Below, one piece after another: positions 43,972 through 54,655 of a stretch of DNA of 64,000 nt. The DNA lies in NCBI RefSeq assembly GCF_016405855.1, contig NZ_JAEFCA010000004.1:22459-86458 (forward strand). Reading direction: 5' to 3'. The notes below the pieces were generated by a model. The model worked only from the letters and a program-made list of their open reading frames with translations. It ran no database searches and was not told where the DNA came from. This stretch comes from Flavobacterium sp. IB48. Lineage in GTDB: Bacteria > Bacteroidota > Bacteroidia > Flavobacteriales > Flavobacteriaceae. Position 1 is the first letter of the stretch. Every line of letters starts with the position of its first letter. The position numbers and the translations under genes were made by a program.

Positions 43972-46311
43972 ATGAATATGAAAATAATCAAACGGTTTCT
44001 TTTTGTACTACTGCCATTTCTAGGTTATTCGCAAAATAATCAGCTAGAACTATGGTACACAAAACCAGCTTCTCAATGGGAAGAAACATTGCCTTTAGGA
44101 AACGGGCGTTTAGGAATTATGCCTGATGGCGGAATTGAAACCGAAAAATTAGTCCTAAATGATATAACACTTTGGAGCGGATCTTCGCAAGATGCAAATA
44201 ATTATAAAGCCTATACTTTTTTGCCGCAAATAAGAGAATTATTATTGGCCAATAAAAACAGTGAAGCTGAACAGCTTATCAATCAAAATTTTGTTTGTAC
44301 AGGTCCTGGTTCAGGAAGCGGTGACGGTGCCAATGTACAATTTGGATGCTATCAGGTTTTGGCTGACATGACATTAAAATTTGATTATAAAACCAAATCT
44401 CAACCTGTAAATTACACCAGAAATCTAAACATTCGAACCGCTCTTGCTTCAACTCAATTTGCGATTGACGGAATAACGTATAAACGGGAATATTTTGCAG
44501 GTTTTGACGATGATGCTCTTTTTGTGAAATTGACTTCAAGCAAAAAAGGGAAATTGAATTTCACAGTTCAATTGAATAGACCAGAGCATTTTAAAACCGA
44601 AAACGGAAATGACAATTCTCTTGTAATGACAGGACAATTGAACAATGGAATTGACGGAAAAGGGATGAAATATAAAGCCAAAGTAAAAGCTAAAATTATA
44701 GATGGAAGCGCTTTTTATGCCAATAATACCATTGAAGTAAAAAATGCAACTGAAGTAATTCTGTACATTTCAGCAGGAACAGATTTTAAAGATAAAAGTT
44801 TTGAGTCTTCTGTAGATAAAATTTTGGATGTAGCGATGCAGAAAAAATACGACGATCAGAAGAAAATACATATTCAAAATTATCAGAAACTGTTTAATCG
44901 CGTGGCTTTAAATTTTGGAAAACCAGTTCAGAAAACATTGCCAACAAATGAACGTTTAGATGCGTTTTTAAAAGAACCAGATTCAGATACTGAGCTTCCC
45001 GTTTTGTTTTACCAATACGGACGTTATTTAAGCATTAGCAGTACAAGAGTCGGATTGCTGCCTCCAAATTTGCAAGGTTTATGGGCGCATCAGGTTCAAA
45101 CTCCGTGGAATGGCGATTATCATCTTGACGTAAATGTTCAGATGAATCATTGGGCATTAGAAACAGGAAATTTATCTGAATTGAATCTTCCGCTAAAAGA
45201 TTTGGTAAAAGGAATGGTTCCTTACGGAGAAAAAACGGCAAAAGCCTATTACAATGCTGATGGATGGGTGGCGCATGTGATCACGAACGTCTGGGGATTT
45301 ACAGAACCAGGAGAAAGTGCTTCTTGGGGAATTGCAAAAGCAGGATCAGGCTGGCTTTGCAACAATTTATGGAATCATTATTTGTATACCAAAGACCAAA
45401 ATTATCTAGCAGAAATTTATCCGATAATCAAAGGAGCAGCTCAGTTTTACAACAGCATGTTGGTAAAAGATCCGGAAACAGGTTGGCTAGTAACTTCGCC
45501 ATCAGTATCGCCAGAAAATTCATTTTTGCTTCCAAATGGTCAGGACGCGCATGTTTGCATGGGGCCGACAATCGACAATCAAATTGTACGTGAATTGTTT
45601 AATGGTGTAATTACAGCTTCTGAAAAACTCGGAATCGATTCTGAATTGCGAAATGATTTGGAAAAAAGGCTGAAATTATTACCGCCTTCAGGAGTTATTG
45701 GTCCAGACGGAAGAATTCAGGAATGGCTGAAACCTTATAAAGAACCAGATCCGCAGCATCGTCACGTTTCTCATTTGTACGGATTATATCCAGCCTCTTT
45801 AATAACCCCAGAAAGTACTCCAGATTTAGCAGAAGCAGCAAAGAAAACTTTAGAAGTTAGAGGAGACGACGGCCCAAGTTGGTCAATTGCTTATAAAATG
45901 CTTTTCTGGTCTAGATTAAAAGACGGAAACAGAGCTTATAAATTATTGAAAACCATTTTAAGGCCAACTCTTGCAACAAATATCAATTACGGAGCCGGAG
46001 GAGGAGTTTATCCGAATCTGCTTTCTGCTGGCCCGCCTTTTCAAATTGACGGAAATTTTGGAGCTACGGCAGGAATTGGAGAAATGCTAATACAAAGCCA
46101 TGCAGGATTTATCGAATTATTGCCGGCAATGCCAGACGCTTGGCTAAAAGAAGGCGAAGTAAAAGGATTAAAAGCAGAAGGCAATTTTACCATAAATATG
46201 AAATGGAAAAATGGTAAAATAATACAATACGAAATACTGTCGCCATCACCTGAAAAAGTAAAAATCAAAGTGAATGGAGAATTAAAAGAAACCACCTCTT
46301 CTAAATTGTAG
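43972..46311 (+). CDS. GH95 alpha-L-fucosidase / alpha-L-galactosidase
   Basis: 779 residues; the Met at 43978 may be the true start (MKIIKRFLFVLLPFLGYSQ signal peptide). Typical GH95 N-terminus (LWYTKPASQWEETLPLGNGR, LGIMPDGG) and catalytic (alpha/alpha)6 region (GLLPPNLQGLWAHQVQTPWN, DYHLDVNVQMNHWALE, HVSHLYGLYPASL, FQIDGNFGATAGIGEML). Inverting enzymes that remove alpha-1,2-linked L-fucose or L-galactose from glycan ends. Downstream of GH2 behind a terminator, so possibly in its own transcript. Confidence 0.92.
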   Translation: MNMKIIKRFLFVLLPFLGYSQNNQLELWYTKPASQWEETLPLGNGRLGIMPDGGIETEKLVLNDITLWSGSSQDANNYKAYTFLPQIRELLLANKNSEAEQLINQNFVCTGPGSGSGDGANVQFGCYQVLADMTLKFDYKTKSQPVNYTRNLNIRTALASTQFAIDGITYKREYFAGFDDDALFVKLTSSKKGKLNFTVQLNRPEHFKTENGNDNSLVMTGQLNNGIDGKGMKYKAKVKAKIIDGSAFYANNTIEVKNATEVILYISAGTDFKDKSFESSVDKILDVAMQKKYDDQKKIHIQNYQKLFNRVALNFGKPVQKTLPTNERLDAFLKEPDSDTELPVLFYQYGRYLSISSTRVGLLPPNLQGLWAHQVQTPWNGDYHLDVNVQMNHWALETGNLSELNLPLKDLVKGMVPYGEKTAKAYYNADGWVAHVITNVWGFTEPGESASWGIAKAGSGWLCNNLWNHYLYTKDQNYLAEIYPIIKGAAQFYNSMLVKDPETGWLVTSPSVSPENSFLLPNGQDAHVCMGPTIDNQIVRELFNGVITASEKLGIDSELRNDLEKRLKLLPPSGVIGPDGRIQEWLKPYKEPDPQHRHVSHLYGLYPASLITPESTPDLAEAAKKTLEVRGDDGPSWSIAYKMLFWSRLKDGNRAYKLLKTILRPTLATNINYGAGGGVYPNLLSAGPPFQIDGNFGATAGIGEMLIQSHAGFIELLPAMPDAWLKEGEVKGLKAEGNFTINMKWKNGKIIQYEILSPSPEKVKIKVNGELKETTSSKL

Positions 46312-46324
46312 TTAATAACAACCC

Positions 46325-46367
46325 TAATCCTGCAAGGCCTTTTTTGAGTTTGCAGGATTAATTTTTT
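46325..46367 (+). terminator. Terminator after the GH95 gene
   Basis: TAATCCTGCAA (46325-46335) pairs with TTGCAGGATTA (46350-46360), followed by ATTTTTT. Confidence 0.85.
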
Positions 46368-46384
46368 AAAACAAAGTTTTTATC

Positions 46385-48652
46385 ATGATTTTAAAAAACA
46401 TAATAATCATAGGCAGTTTATTCGCTTCTGTGATAGCAAGTGCGCAGAATTCAGAAAGAATTGCTTCACATGTTAATCCGTTTATTGGAACGGGAGCAGC
46501 AGATGGATCGCCTTTGTCTGGAAATAATTTTCCTGGTGCCACAGTTCCTTTTGGAATGGTGCAGCTTAGTCCAGATACGCGCAGCACACCAGATTGGAGT
46601 GTAGCCTGCGGTTATAATTACAATGACACCACAATTGCAGGCTTTAGCCACACTCATTTAAGCGGAACAGGCGTAGCCGAATTATTTGATGTAATGCTGA
46701 TGCCTTTTAGCGGTGCAATTGTGAAAGAAGCTGAAGGAGAAAATGCCTATCAGTCGAAATTCTCTCATAAAAATGAAACAGCAAAACCTGGTTATTACAG
46801 TGTTCAATTATTAGATTATCAGGTAAAAGCAGAATTAACGGCAACTACACGAGCGGGTTTTCATAAATACAGTTTTCCTAAAAATAAAGAAGCGCATATT
46901 ATCATCGATTTAGATCATTCGATGAAAAAATCAGATTGGAACACGCGAATTATTGCCTCCCAATTATCATTTCCAAATAATCATACAGTTGAAGGATATC
47001 GCATTATTACAGGTTGGGCGCCTATGCGAAAAGTATATTTTCATGCAGAGTTTTCACAGCCTATAATTCGTAATCATGTTAAAGACGGCGGTAATAGTTA
47101 TGATAATGCTAGAATAGTAAACGGAAATGCCATAAGAGCCATATTAGATTTTGATGTTTCAAAACAGCAGGAAGTTTTTGTAAAAGTGGGAATCTCTGCA
47201 ACAAGTATAGAAAATGCACGATTGAATGTAGAGTCTGAAATTCCTGCTTGGGATTTTGAAAAAAAGGTAAAAGAGGCAGATGCCGTTTGGGAAAAAGAAC
47301 TCGGTAAAATAAAAATTGATGGCACAGACGAGCAAAAACAGATTTTCTACACTGCTTTGTATCACACTTATATTCAGCCAAATACTTTGTCGGATGTAAA
47401 TGGAGATTATCCTTCGGCAGATTTTACAGTTAAAAATGCTTCAAAACCTTATTATTCTACCTTTTCTTTGTGGGACACGTATCGTGCAGCGCATCCGTTA
47501 TACACTTTAATTCAGCCAGAACGTTCAGCCGATTTCGTAAACAGCATGCTGGCGTATTATAAAGTTTTTGGCTATTTACCAATTTGGCAACTATGGGGAC
47601 AAGAAAATTATTGTATGATTGGAAATCATGCTATTCCAGTAATTGCAGATGCAGTAATGAAGAATTTACCAGGAATTGATTCCAATTTGGCTTACGAGGC
47701 TATTAAGAACTCAGCAATGCGCGAACACCCTGGATCTCCGTTTGGTATCTGGGAAAAGTTTGGATATATTCCAGAAAACTTAAAATCACAATCGGTTTCA
47801 CTTACTTTAGAAATGGCTTACGATGATTGGTGTGTGGCTGAATTAGCAAAGAAATTAGTTAAAATAGAAGACTATAATCATTTTACAAAACGCTCTCAGT
47901 TTTATAGAAATCTATACGATAAAGAAATTGGTTTTTTTAGAGCTAAAGATGATAAAGGAAATTGGATTGGTCCATTTGATCCTTTAAAATATGGCGCTAA
48001 TGGCGGTTATCCGTTTACAGAAGGAAATGGATGGCAATACTTTTGGTATGTTCCTCAGGATGTAAAAGGCTTAATTAGCTTAGTTGGAAATGATCAATTA
48101 TTTACTAAAAAACTAGATACATTTTTTACTTTAGAAGATAAACCAGAAGAAGTAAATGATAATGCTTCAGGTTTTATTGGGCAATATGCGCACGGAAACG
48201 AACCGAGCCATCATATTGCGTATTTGTACAACTATGCAGGTCAACCGTGGAAAACACAAAAATATACTGCTGAAATCATGAAAAAGATGTACAATACTAC
48301 TTCATCAGGTTATTCTGGAAATGACGATTGCGGTGAACTTTCGGCTTGGTATATTTTTAGTGCCATGGGATTTTATCCTGTAAATCCAGCAAACAGAATG
48401 TATGTTATTGGCTCTCCAATTTTGAAAGAAGCAATAATTGAATTGCAAGGCGGAAAAACGTTTAAAGTAACTGCCAAAAATGTATCAGATCAAAATGTTT
48501 ACATTCAGAGCGCAAAACTAAATGGTAAGACTTACACTAAAACCTTTATTAAGCAGTCAGATTTGGATTCCGGAGGAACTTTAGAATTTGTTATGGGATC
48601 AAAACCTAATAAAAAATGGGGAATAAGAACAGAAGATAGACCTGCAAATTAA
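46385..48652 (+). CDS. GH92 alpha-mannosidase
   Basis: 755 residues; signal peptide (IIIIGSLFASVIASAQN). Opens with the family signature VNPFIGTGAADGSPLSGNNF and PGATVPFGMVQLSPDTR; later GFSHTHLSGTGVAE, FSLWDTYRAAHPLYTL, EGNGWQYFWYVPQD and YSGNDDCGELSAWYIFSAMG, where the calcium-binding and catalytic acids of GH92 lie. Calcium-dependent, inverting exo-alpha-mannosidase, periplasmic or surface. Confidence 0.95.
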   Translation: MILKNIIIIGSLFASVIASAQNSERIASHVNPFIGTGAADGSPLSGNNFPGATVPFGMVQLSPDTRSTPDWSVACGYNYNDTTIAGFSHTHLSGTGVAELFDVMLMPFSGAIVKEAEGENAYQSKFSHKNETAKPGYYSVQLLDYQVKAELTATTRAGFHKYSFPKNKEAHIIIDLDHSMKKSDWNTRIIASQLSFPNNHTVEGYRIITGWAPMRKVYFHAEFSQPIIRNHVKDGGNSYDNARIVNGNAIRAILDFDVSKQQEVFVKVGISATSIENARLNVESEIPAWDFEKKVKEADAVWEKELGKIKIDGTDEQKQIFYTALYHTYIQPNTLSDVNGDYPSADFTVKNASKPYYSTFSLWDTYRAAHPLYTLIQPERSADFVNSMLAYYKVFGYLPIWQLWGQENYCMIGNHAIPVIADAVMKNLPGIDSNLAYEAIKNSAMREHPGSPFGIWEKFGYIPENLKSQSVSLTLEMAYDDWCVAELAKKLVKIEDYNHFTKRSQFYRNLYDKEIGFFRAKDDKGNWIGPFDPLKYGANGGYPFTEGNGWQYFWYVPQDVKGLISLVGNDQLFTKKLDTFFTLEDKPEEVNDNASGFIGQYAHGNEPSHHIAYLYNYAGQPWKTQKYTAEIMKKMYNTTSSGYSGNDDCGELSAWYIFSAMGFYPVNPANRMYVIGSPILKEAIIELQGGKTFKVTAKNVSDQNVYIQSAKLNGKTYTKTFIKQSDLDSGGTLEFVMGSKPNKKWGIRTEDRPAN

Positions 48653-48682
48653 ATTTTCCTATTTTTATATATTAGAAAAAAT

Positions 48683-48717
48683 AAAAGGTTTGATGAAATG
48701 AATCATCAAACCTTTTT
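48683..48717. terminator. Bidirectional terminator between GH92 and the DUF5107 gene
   Basis: AAAAGGTTTGATGA (48683-48696) pairs with TCATCAAACCTTTT (48703-48716); T-runs result on both strands. The two genes are convergent. Confidence 0.9.
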
Positions 48718-48738
48718 CTTCAAAAAACTGTTTTTATA

Positions 48739-51700
48739 TTAACCTATAAAAACTGATTCTTCATTTTTTAGAAGAGATAAATGTATCGTAACCCCTGAAT
48801 GGCTTTTCTCTTCTGCTAGAACACTATTAAAAGTTTGTTCTGCTTCAGCTTTTTTATCAAGACCTAAAAGACCTAATCCTTGCATATACAAGCAGTGAAT
48901 TTTGTTTCGTTTGTCCAGATCATCTTCCCAAATCATAAGATCTGGAAGTGATACCGCAAAATAATCAATCGTAACATGATCGTTTACGTGTTTTTTTGCG
49001 TAAGCTACGAGCTTTTCAAAACGTTTATTCGCTTCAGCAAAATCATTTAATTTCAGATAAGCCAAGCCTTGATAGAAAATTTTGTCAGGCTGTTGGTCAT
49101 TATAAAAAATAGCTGCTGTTGGTTCTTCTAAACCTTGCGTTGCTTTTTCCCACCAATTATTAGCTTGTTGTAGATCGCTTTTCTTTTCATAAGCAACACC
49201 AAGCCAGTAATGGATATCATTTTCCTGTGCTCCAGGTAATTTTCCTTCACCTAAATTATCAGGATAAATTTGTGCTTGTTCCAAAAGCGTTATGGCTTTA
49301 TCATAGTTTCCTTGCGCAATTTCCTGTTTCGCAATTTCAGTTAAAGAAATCAAATATTGCCCGCTTACTTTTCCTTCACCGCCTTCCCAAGGATGGAACA
49401 TTCGGTTTTGCAGTAACGTAAGTGCTTTATCGTGTTTCCCTAAAAGATTATACAAAGCAACTCTTTCTAAATACACGTCATCTCTTTGAATAACCAATTC
49501 TAAATGTTTTTCTAAGAAGGCCAACCTGAAAACCAAATCTCTATTTAAACGTTTGTACAACTGATCCAATTCCATTAGAATTCTTGCATCTTCCAAATCA
49601 AGTGAAAAAGCTTTTTCCAGACTTGCTAGTGCTTTTTGCTCATCGTTCAATTTGTTGTAATAAGCCAATGAAAGATTACGGTGTACAGTTGGAAAACTAT
49701 CATCAATTGAAACCGATTTTTCCCAACACGAAATCGCATCATCATAAAATTTTGATGCATACCAAAAGTTTCCTAGATAATACAGCGCTTTTGCATCGTT
49801 AGTCTGTTTCTCGATAACTTCTGAAAGCACCAAAGCAGCTTCAATCTGATTTGGGAAACAATAATCAGGTTTTGCTTGAGAAGCCATCTTGAAACATTTT
49901 TCAGCTTGATTAAAATCATTCAGCTTTTCATAAAACGAACCCGCAAAATACCAAGCCATCGGATAGGTATTTTCGTCTTTTAATCCTTCACTTAATAAAG
50001 CAGAAGCTTCTTGATACAAACCTGCTGCATTGTAATCTAAGGCATATTCGATATACGTATGAATGTTGTTTCGAATAAGTGCATTTAAATACGTTAAATC
50101 CTGTTTGTCATTACTTAGAAGATACTTTTCGAATAGTAATCCAAAATTGAAAGAATCATTCTCTAAATAAGCATTAGCAAGCTGAATCGCTTTCTCTTTT
50201 TGGTTTAATTTTCTAAGAAAAGCCACCTGCAAATGCAATGCTTTATGATCTTCTGTATTTTTAGAAATCGCTTTTTGAATGTGAGTCAAAGCTGAATCGA
50301 AATCACCTTTTAAAGCATCAAGCTGCGCTACATAAAAATAACCCTGATTCTGCCAAGCTGCATTCCAAGTCGATTTGTAAAAAGCATCGTATGCTTCTTC
50401 GTTTTTATTCTGATATTTAAGTGACAATCCTAAATTGAAATACGCTTCTCCATCGTACGGATTTGGATTTCGCTGTGTAAGCGTTTTAATAGCAGCTCTG
50501 AAATATGGCTCACTTTCTGCAAATTTTGCTCGACGCATCAGCCATAATCCCATTGCATTATTAGCACGAACATCACCAGAATCACGTTTAAGCGCTTCTT
50601 CGTAATACGGAATCGGACTATAAGTGGCGTGTCTGTATTGCTCTAAATGCTGCGCTGTCAGGAATAATTGCTCGTTATTTTCTATATCTTCAGGTGCAAG
50701 AGCAGGTTTTGCAGCTTCTGGAATCTCATCTTCGTTTTGAGCTTCGTAATTCCAATCTACTAAAACTTTATCATCAGCATCTGTTACAGTAATTGACAAT
50801 CCTTCTAAACCTGATGAGGTATTGAAATCAATTGTTTCTTCAAATGAATTGTATGGCGATGCATCATATTGTTTTTGGAATAAAACTGAGCCATTATTTT
50901 TTAAAGTCACCGTCGTTTTTGGATAAACTCCAGTTGTGTATGCTTTAATAACTAATTGATCGCCGATGTTTTCTAAGTTAACCATCGCATTTTTGGTTGC
51001 ATTTTTTACTACTCCCAAATCACGATATGGCATAAAATACTGTGTGAAATCTTTTTGCTCGCCTGGCATAATCCAAGTAAAATCAGGCTGATTATCTGTA
51101 TAAACACCACACATCAATTCGATATACGGACCATCTTCATCAGTAAGATTTCTGTCCCAAGCACGTCCAAAATCGCCATGTCCCCAAGTCCATTGTTTTT
51201 TTCCTGGAGAAACATGATGATTGGCAACGTGCAATAAGCCACCTTTTGAATCATTTTCGTATCCGCCAACAAAATTATATTTTGAAGCAATCGCCATATA
51301 AGAAGTCGGAACCGGAATGTTTTTATAACGTGAAATATCTGTTCCAGGCGAATAATCGACTTTATAATACGTTCCTTTTGCAATTGGGAAAGAGGAAACA
51401 TCACGTTTTCCGTGATCAAAAACAGCATTTACATCAGGCGGAAAAACTGATTGATAATCGTCGTTTACTTTTACAGCAGGATTTGCCCACCATAAAAAAG
51501 TCTGTGGAAATGACGTTCTGTTGTATAATTGCGCTTTAATTTCTAAATACGCTTTATCAGGATATAATCTGAAACCAGCCATACCTTTGGTTCTAAACAT
51601 ACGCTCAACTTCACTGCACCAAACTGTTGCGCTTCCGTCTTCATGTTCTTCAATCGTAAAATCTACAGGATCAAATGTAGTTGGTCTGTGGTGTTGAGGC

Positions 51701-52056
51701 CAGTTAAATTCGATTCCGCCAGAAATCCACGGACCTGTAAGTCCTACCAATGCAGGTTTTACAACCTGATTGTAATATACAAAATGACGGTTTTTAGTTT
51801 TGTCATAAGCCATATGAACTCTTCCGCCAAGTTCAGGCAGAATCATTATTTTAATGAATTCATTTTCAAGATATACGGCCTGATATTCTTTATCTGTTTT
51901 TTCGTCCGCGATTTTTTCAATAACCGGATAAGGATATACCGATCCGTTACTTCCCTGATACACTCTTTTCTCAATAAATACAGGATTTTTTTCAGGTTTG
52001 CCCACCTCATAAGTTGGCAGGATTATTTTTTCCTTCCAAACATTTACTTTTTGCAT
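48739..52056 (-). CDS. DUF5107 and TPR-repeat protein
   Basis: 1105 residues without a signal peptide. The N-terminal ~400 residues form the DUF5107 beta domain (NEFIKIMILPELGGRVHMAY, PWISGGIEFNWPQHH, FLWWANPAVKVNDD), related in fold to aldose-epimerase/supersandwich proteins. From about 470 on there are many TPR-like helical repeats (GEAYFNLGLSLKYQNKNEEA, ALYYLGNFWYASKFYDDAIS). Proteins of this build are widespread next to sugar transporter genes in Bacteroidota; a carbohydrate-binding or processing role in the cytoplasm is likely. Starts 18 nt after the stop of the MFS gene. Confidence 0.82.
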   Translation of the reverse strand: MQKVNVWKEKIILPTYEVGKPEKNPVFIEKRVYQGSNGSVYPYPVIEKIADEKTDKEYQAVYLENEFIKIMILPELGGRVHMAYDKTKNRHFVYYNQVVKPALVGLTGPWISGGIEFNWPQHHRPTTFDPVDFTIEEHEDGSATVWCSEVERMFRTKGMAGFRLYPDKAYLEIKAQLYNRTSFPQTFLWWANPAVKVNDDYQSVFPPDVNAVFDHGKRDVSSFPIAKGTYYKVDYSPGTDISRYKNIPVPTSYMAIASKYNFVGGYENDSKGGLLHVANHHVSPGKKQWTWGHGDFGRAWDRNLTDEDGPYIELMCGVYTDNQPDFTWIMPGEQKDFTQYFMPYRDLGVVKNATKNAMVNLENIGDQLVIKAYTTGVYPKTTVTLKNNGSVLFQKQYDASPYNSFEETIDFNTSSGLEGLSITVTDADDKVLVDWNYEAQNEDEIPEAAKPALAPEDIENNEQLFLTAQHLEQYRHATYSPIPYYEEALKRDSGDVRANNAMGLWLMRRAKFAESEPYFRAAIKTLTQRNPNPYDGEAYFNLGLSLKYQNKNEEAYDAFYKSTWNAAWQNQGYFYVAQLDALKGDFDSALTHIQKAISKNTEDHKALHLQVAFLRKLNQKEKAIQLANAYLENDSFNFGLLFEKYLLSNDKQDLTYLNALIRNNIHTYIEYALDYNAAGLYQEASALLSEGLKDENTYPMAWYFAGSFYEKLNDFNQAEKCFKMASQAKPDYCFPNQIEAALVLSEVIEKQTNDAKALYYLGNFWYASKFYDDAISCWEKSVSIDDSFPTVHRNLSLAYYNKLNDEQKALASLEKAFSLDLEDARILMELDQLYKRLNRDLVFRLAFLEKHLELVIQRDDVYLERVALYNLLGKHDKALTLLQNRMFHPWEGGEGKVSGQYLISLTEIAKQEIAQGNYDKAITLLEQAQIYPDNLGEGKLPGAQENDIHYWLGVAYEKKSDLQQANNWWEKATQGLEEPTAAIFYNDQQPDKIFYQGLAYLKLNDFAEANKRFEKLVAYAKKHVNDHVTIDYFAVSLPDLMIWEDDLDKRNKIHCLYMQGLGLLGLDKKAEAEQTFNSVLAEEKSHSGVTIHLSLLKNEESVFIG

Positions 52057-52074
52057 GATGTAATGAAATTTAAA

Positions 52075-53481
52075 TTATTGAATATGTTTTGATTGATCAG
52101 CAGCCATAAGCTCCTCAATCTCTTCAAGACTTTTGTTTTTTGTTTCAGGAAGTTTTCTGAAAACAAATAGAAATCCTAAGGCACAGATAATTCCATACAG
52201 CCAGAAAGTGCCTGACGTGCCCAGATAGTTGTTAAAAATTGGAAAGGTCTGTACTAATATTGCAGAAGCAATCCAGAGCGCAAAAGTGGCAATAGACATT
52301 GCTACACCTCTAATTCGGTTAGGGAAAATTTCAGATAAAATAACCCAAGTAATAGGAGCAAGAGACATTGCATAAATGGCAATGGCTAATAATACCAATA
52401 GCAACAATGGAAATCCGGTAACATTGGTATAATAAAAATATCCTAGTAAAGCATAGATTACAGCAAGTGCTCCAGAACCAAAAAGCATTAGTTTTTTACG
52501 GCCTAATTTGTCTACAGTTCCCATAGCAACTAGAGTGAAAACCAAGTTAATGCTTCCTGTTATCACAATATTCATGAACAAATCGTTTATACTGTAACCA
52601 GCCGAAACAAAGATTTCTTGAGCGTAATTGAAAATGATATTAATACCGCACCATTGTTGGAAAGCGGCCAATACGATTCCGATAATTAAGATCGAAAAAG
52701 CTTTTTTGTCGAATAATATTTTGAAATCGGTCTTTTCGCTTTCGTGTGTAAAAGTTTCTTTAATTTTTGAAAGCTCTTCTCTAGCATAATCAATTCCTCC
52801 AATTTTAGCAAGAGTATCTTCTGCCGAATTTTGATTCTCTTTTTTAGCCAAATATCTTGGGCTTTCTGGAATCAGAAACATCAATAGAAAGAAAAGAACA
52901 GCCGGGAAAAATCCTGCCCAAAACATCCATCGCCATCCAGTTTGTCCGTTCCAAGAAGCAAGAATCTGTGCGTGAGAATAACCAGTTGGAATAACTTCTG
53001 TGATTAGCATGTTTGTAATCTGTGCTGCAAGAATTCCGATAACTACGGTAAGTTGGTTTATGGACACGAAAAGTCCGCGGGTTTCCTGAGGTGCGATTTC
53101 TGCAATATATAAAGGCGAAATGGTAGAAGCAACTCCAATTCCGATTCCTCCAATAATACGCCAGACAATAAATATGTTGAAGGTTTCTGAAGCTCCTGTT
53201 CCAATTGCCGATAAGGAGAATAATACGGCGGCAGCAATCAGTAGAGGACGTCTTCCGTAAGTATCGGCTAGTTTTCCTGCAACAGCAGCACCTGCCACAC
53301 AGCCAACAAGAGCACTGCTCATTGCCCAGCCTTGAAGAGCTGGAGAATCTGAAATGCCAAAATAAATTTCGTAAAATGGTTTTGCTCCGCCAATAACAAC
53401 CCAGTCGTAGCCAAAGAGTAAACCACCCAGTGCTGCAACTAGACTAATTGATAGTAAAAAGGTATAATTGTAATTTTTCAT
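52075..53481 (-). CDS. MFS sugar porter (XylE/GLUT family)
   Basis: 468 residues, 12 transmembrane helices. Sugar-porter signatures: GGLLFGYDWVVIGGA, GKLADTYGRRPLL, RIIGGIGIGVASTISPLYIA, PESPRYLAKK in the loop between halves, and PETKNKSLEEIEELM at the end. Proton-coupled uptake of a monosaccharide. In one leftward operon with the DUF5107 gene; the AraC regulator next door probably controls it. Confidence 0.92.
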   Translation of the reverse strand: MKNYNYTFLLSISLVAALGGLLFGYDWVVIGGAKPFYEIYFGISDSPALQGWAMSSALVGCVAGAAVAGKLADTYGRRPLLIAAAVLFSLSAIGTGASETFNIFIVWRIIGGIGIGVASTISPLYIAEIAPQETRGLFVSINQLTVVIGILAAQITNMLITEVIPTGYSHAQILASWNGQTGWRWMFWAGFFPAVLFFLLMFLIPESPRYLAKKENQNSAEDTLAKIGGIDYAREELSKIKETFTHESEKTDFKILFDKKAFSILIIGIVLAAFQQWCGINIIFNYAQEIFVSAGYSINDLFMNIVITGSINLVFTLVAMGTVDKLGRKKLMLFGSGALAVIYALLGYFYYTNVTGFPLLLLVLLAIAIYAMSLAPITWVILSEIFPNRIRGVAMSIATFALWIASAILVQTFPIFNNYLGTSGTFWLYGIICALGFLFVFRKLPETKNKSLEEIEELMAADQSKHIQ

Positions 53482-53609
53482 AAAAAGGTTTTAATAGCTT
53501 TTGTAAAATTAGCGGAATCGGAACCTTTGATTTATGGATATTTTTTTTGAATAGATGGATTATAATCTGATTTTTTGGCATCATGTTTTAAAATCCGAAA
53601 ACAATTGCG

Positions 53610-54518
53610 TTACTGCTTATATTCTGTTCGATATTGAATAGGTGATGTACTCATTATTTTCTTGAATAAACGGGAGAAATATAGCGGATCATTAAAACCT
53701 AAATTAAAACTGATTTCTTTTATGCTCATAGTCGTAAAACTTAGGTATTGACAGGCTTTCTGCATTTTTAGATAATTGAAATAATGTATAGGAGAATACC
53801 CCGTCTGTTTCTTAAATAAGGTAAAAAAATGTGATGATGAATAATTAAAATAAGCTGCAACATCGTTTATTTTTAACGAAAGTTCCAGATGATTTTTCAT
53901 ATAATCAATAGCCGACTCAATAGTATTATCCTCTGAAAATTTTCGGTTTTTTTGAATGAAAAATTTCTCATACAAAAAGGTATTCAGTAGCTGCCATAAA
54001 GATAAATTGGCAAATTCGAGATTGCTGGAGCTGTAACCATCTTCCATAACGTCTAATATGTTGTCAAATAGTTCGATACGTCTTTCTTCAAGCGATAATT
54101 GCGGAGCGGTATCAGGATATTCGGTTATGAATTTATCGTAAAAATAAGGTGCTTGTGGTCCAGTAAAATGAATCCAATAAATACTCCACGGATTTTGTTT
54201 TAAAGCATAATAATCATGCGCAACTTCTGGCGGAATAATATAAAAGGTATTGGCTTTGAGTGTAATGGTTTTGTTTTCTCGGCTAATAATGCCTTCTCCT
54301 TTATAACAATAAATCAGGATATATTGTTTGCTTCCGTGTTTTCGCTTCATGGAATGATGGCTCGCATTAGGAAAAACGCCAATATCGGTAAAATACAAAC
54401 TCGAAATAAGCGGATTCTTTTTGATATTGGAAAGTATGTTTTTAGGAATTACAATCATGCGCTGTCCTAAAAAACCTTCTTTAACTTTTATTTTTTCCTT
54501 TTGCGATGCGTTTTTCAT
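53610..54518 (-). CDS. AraC-family transcriptional regulator
   Basis: 302 residues. N-terminal cupin-like sugar-binding domain (about 45-180, GEGIISRENKTITLKANTFY, PPEVAHDYY, IYWIHFTGP) and a C-terminal pair of HTH motifs (about 205-300, LKINDVAAYFNYSSSHFFTL, MSIKEISFNLGFNDPLYFSR). Typical of activators of sugar uptake operons such as those for alpha-galactosides. Divergent from galM, upstream of the MFS operon. Confidence 0.9.
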   Translation of the reverse strand: MKNASQKEKIKVKEGFLGQRMIVIPKNILSNIKKNPLISSLYFTDIGVFPNASHHSMKRKHGSKQYILIYCYKGEGIISRENKTITLKANTFYIIPPEVAHDYYALKQNPWSIYWIHFTGPQAPYFYDKFITEYPDTAPQLSLEERRIELFDNILDVMEDGYSSSNLEFANLSLWQLLNTFLYEKFFIQKNRKFSEDNTIESAIDYMKNHLELSLKINDVAAYFNYSSSHFFTLFKKQTGYSPIHYFNYLKMQKACQYLSFTTMSIKEISFNLGFNDPLYFSRLFKKIMSTSPIQYRTEYKQ

Positions 54519-54655
54519 TTTCCTGAATCTTGTTTTTCAAATATCATAATTTAATCCATGCTTTCAAAAAAAATGTCCATTTTAAGCACAATTATCAAAA
54601 GTAAATTTGAAATTCTAATCTAACTTAAATCTTTTCTGACCTTTTTTAAACCAAT

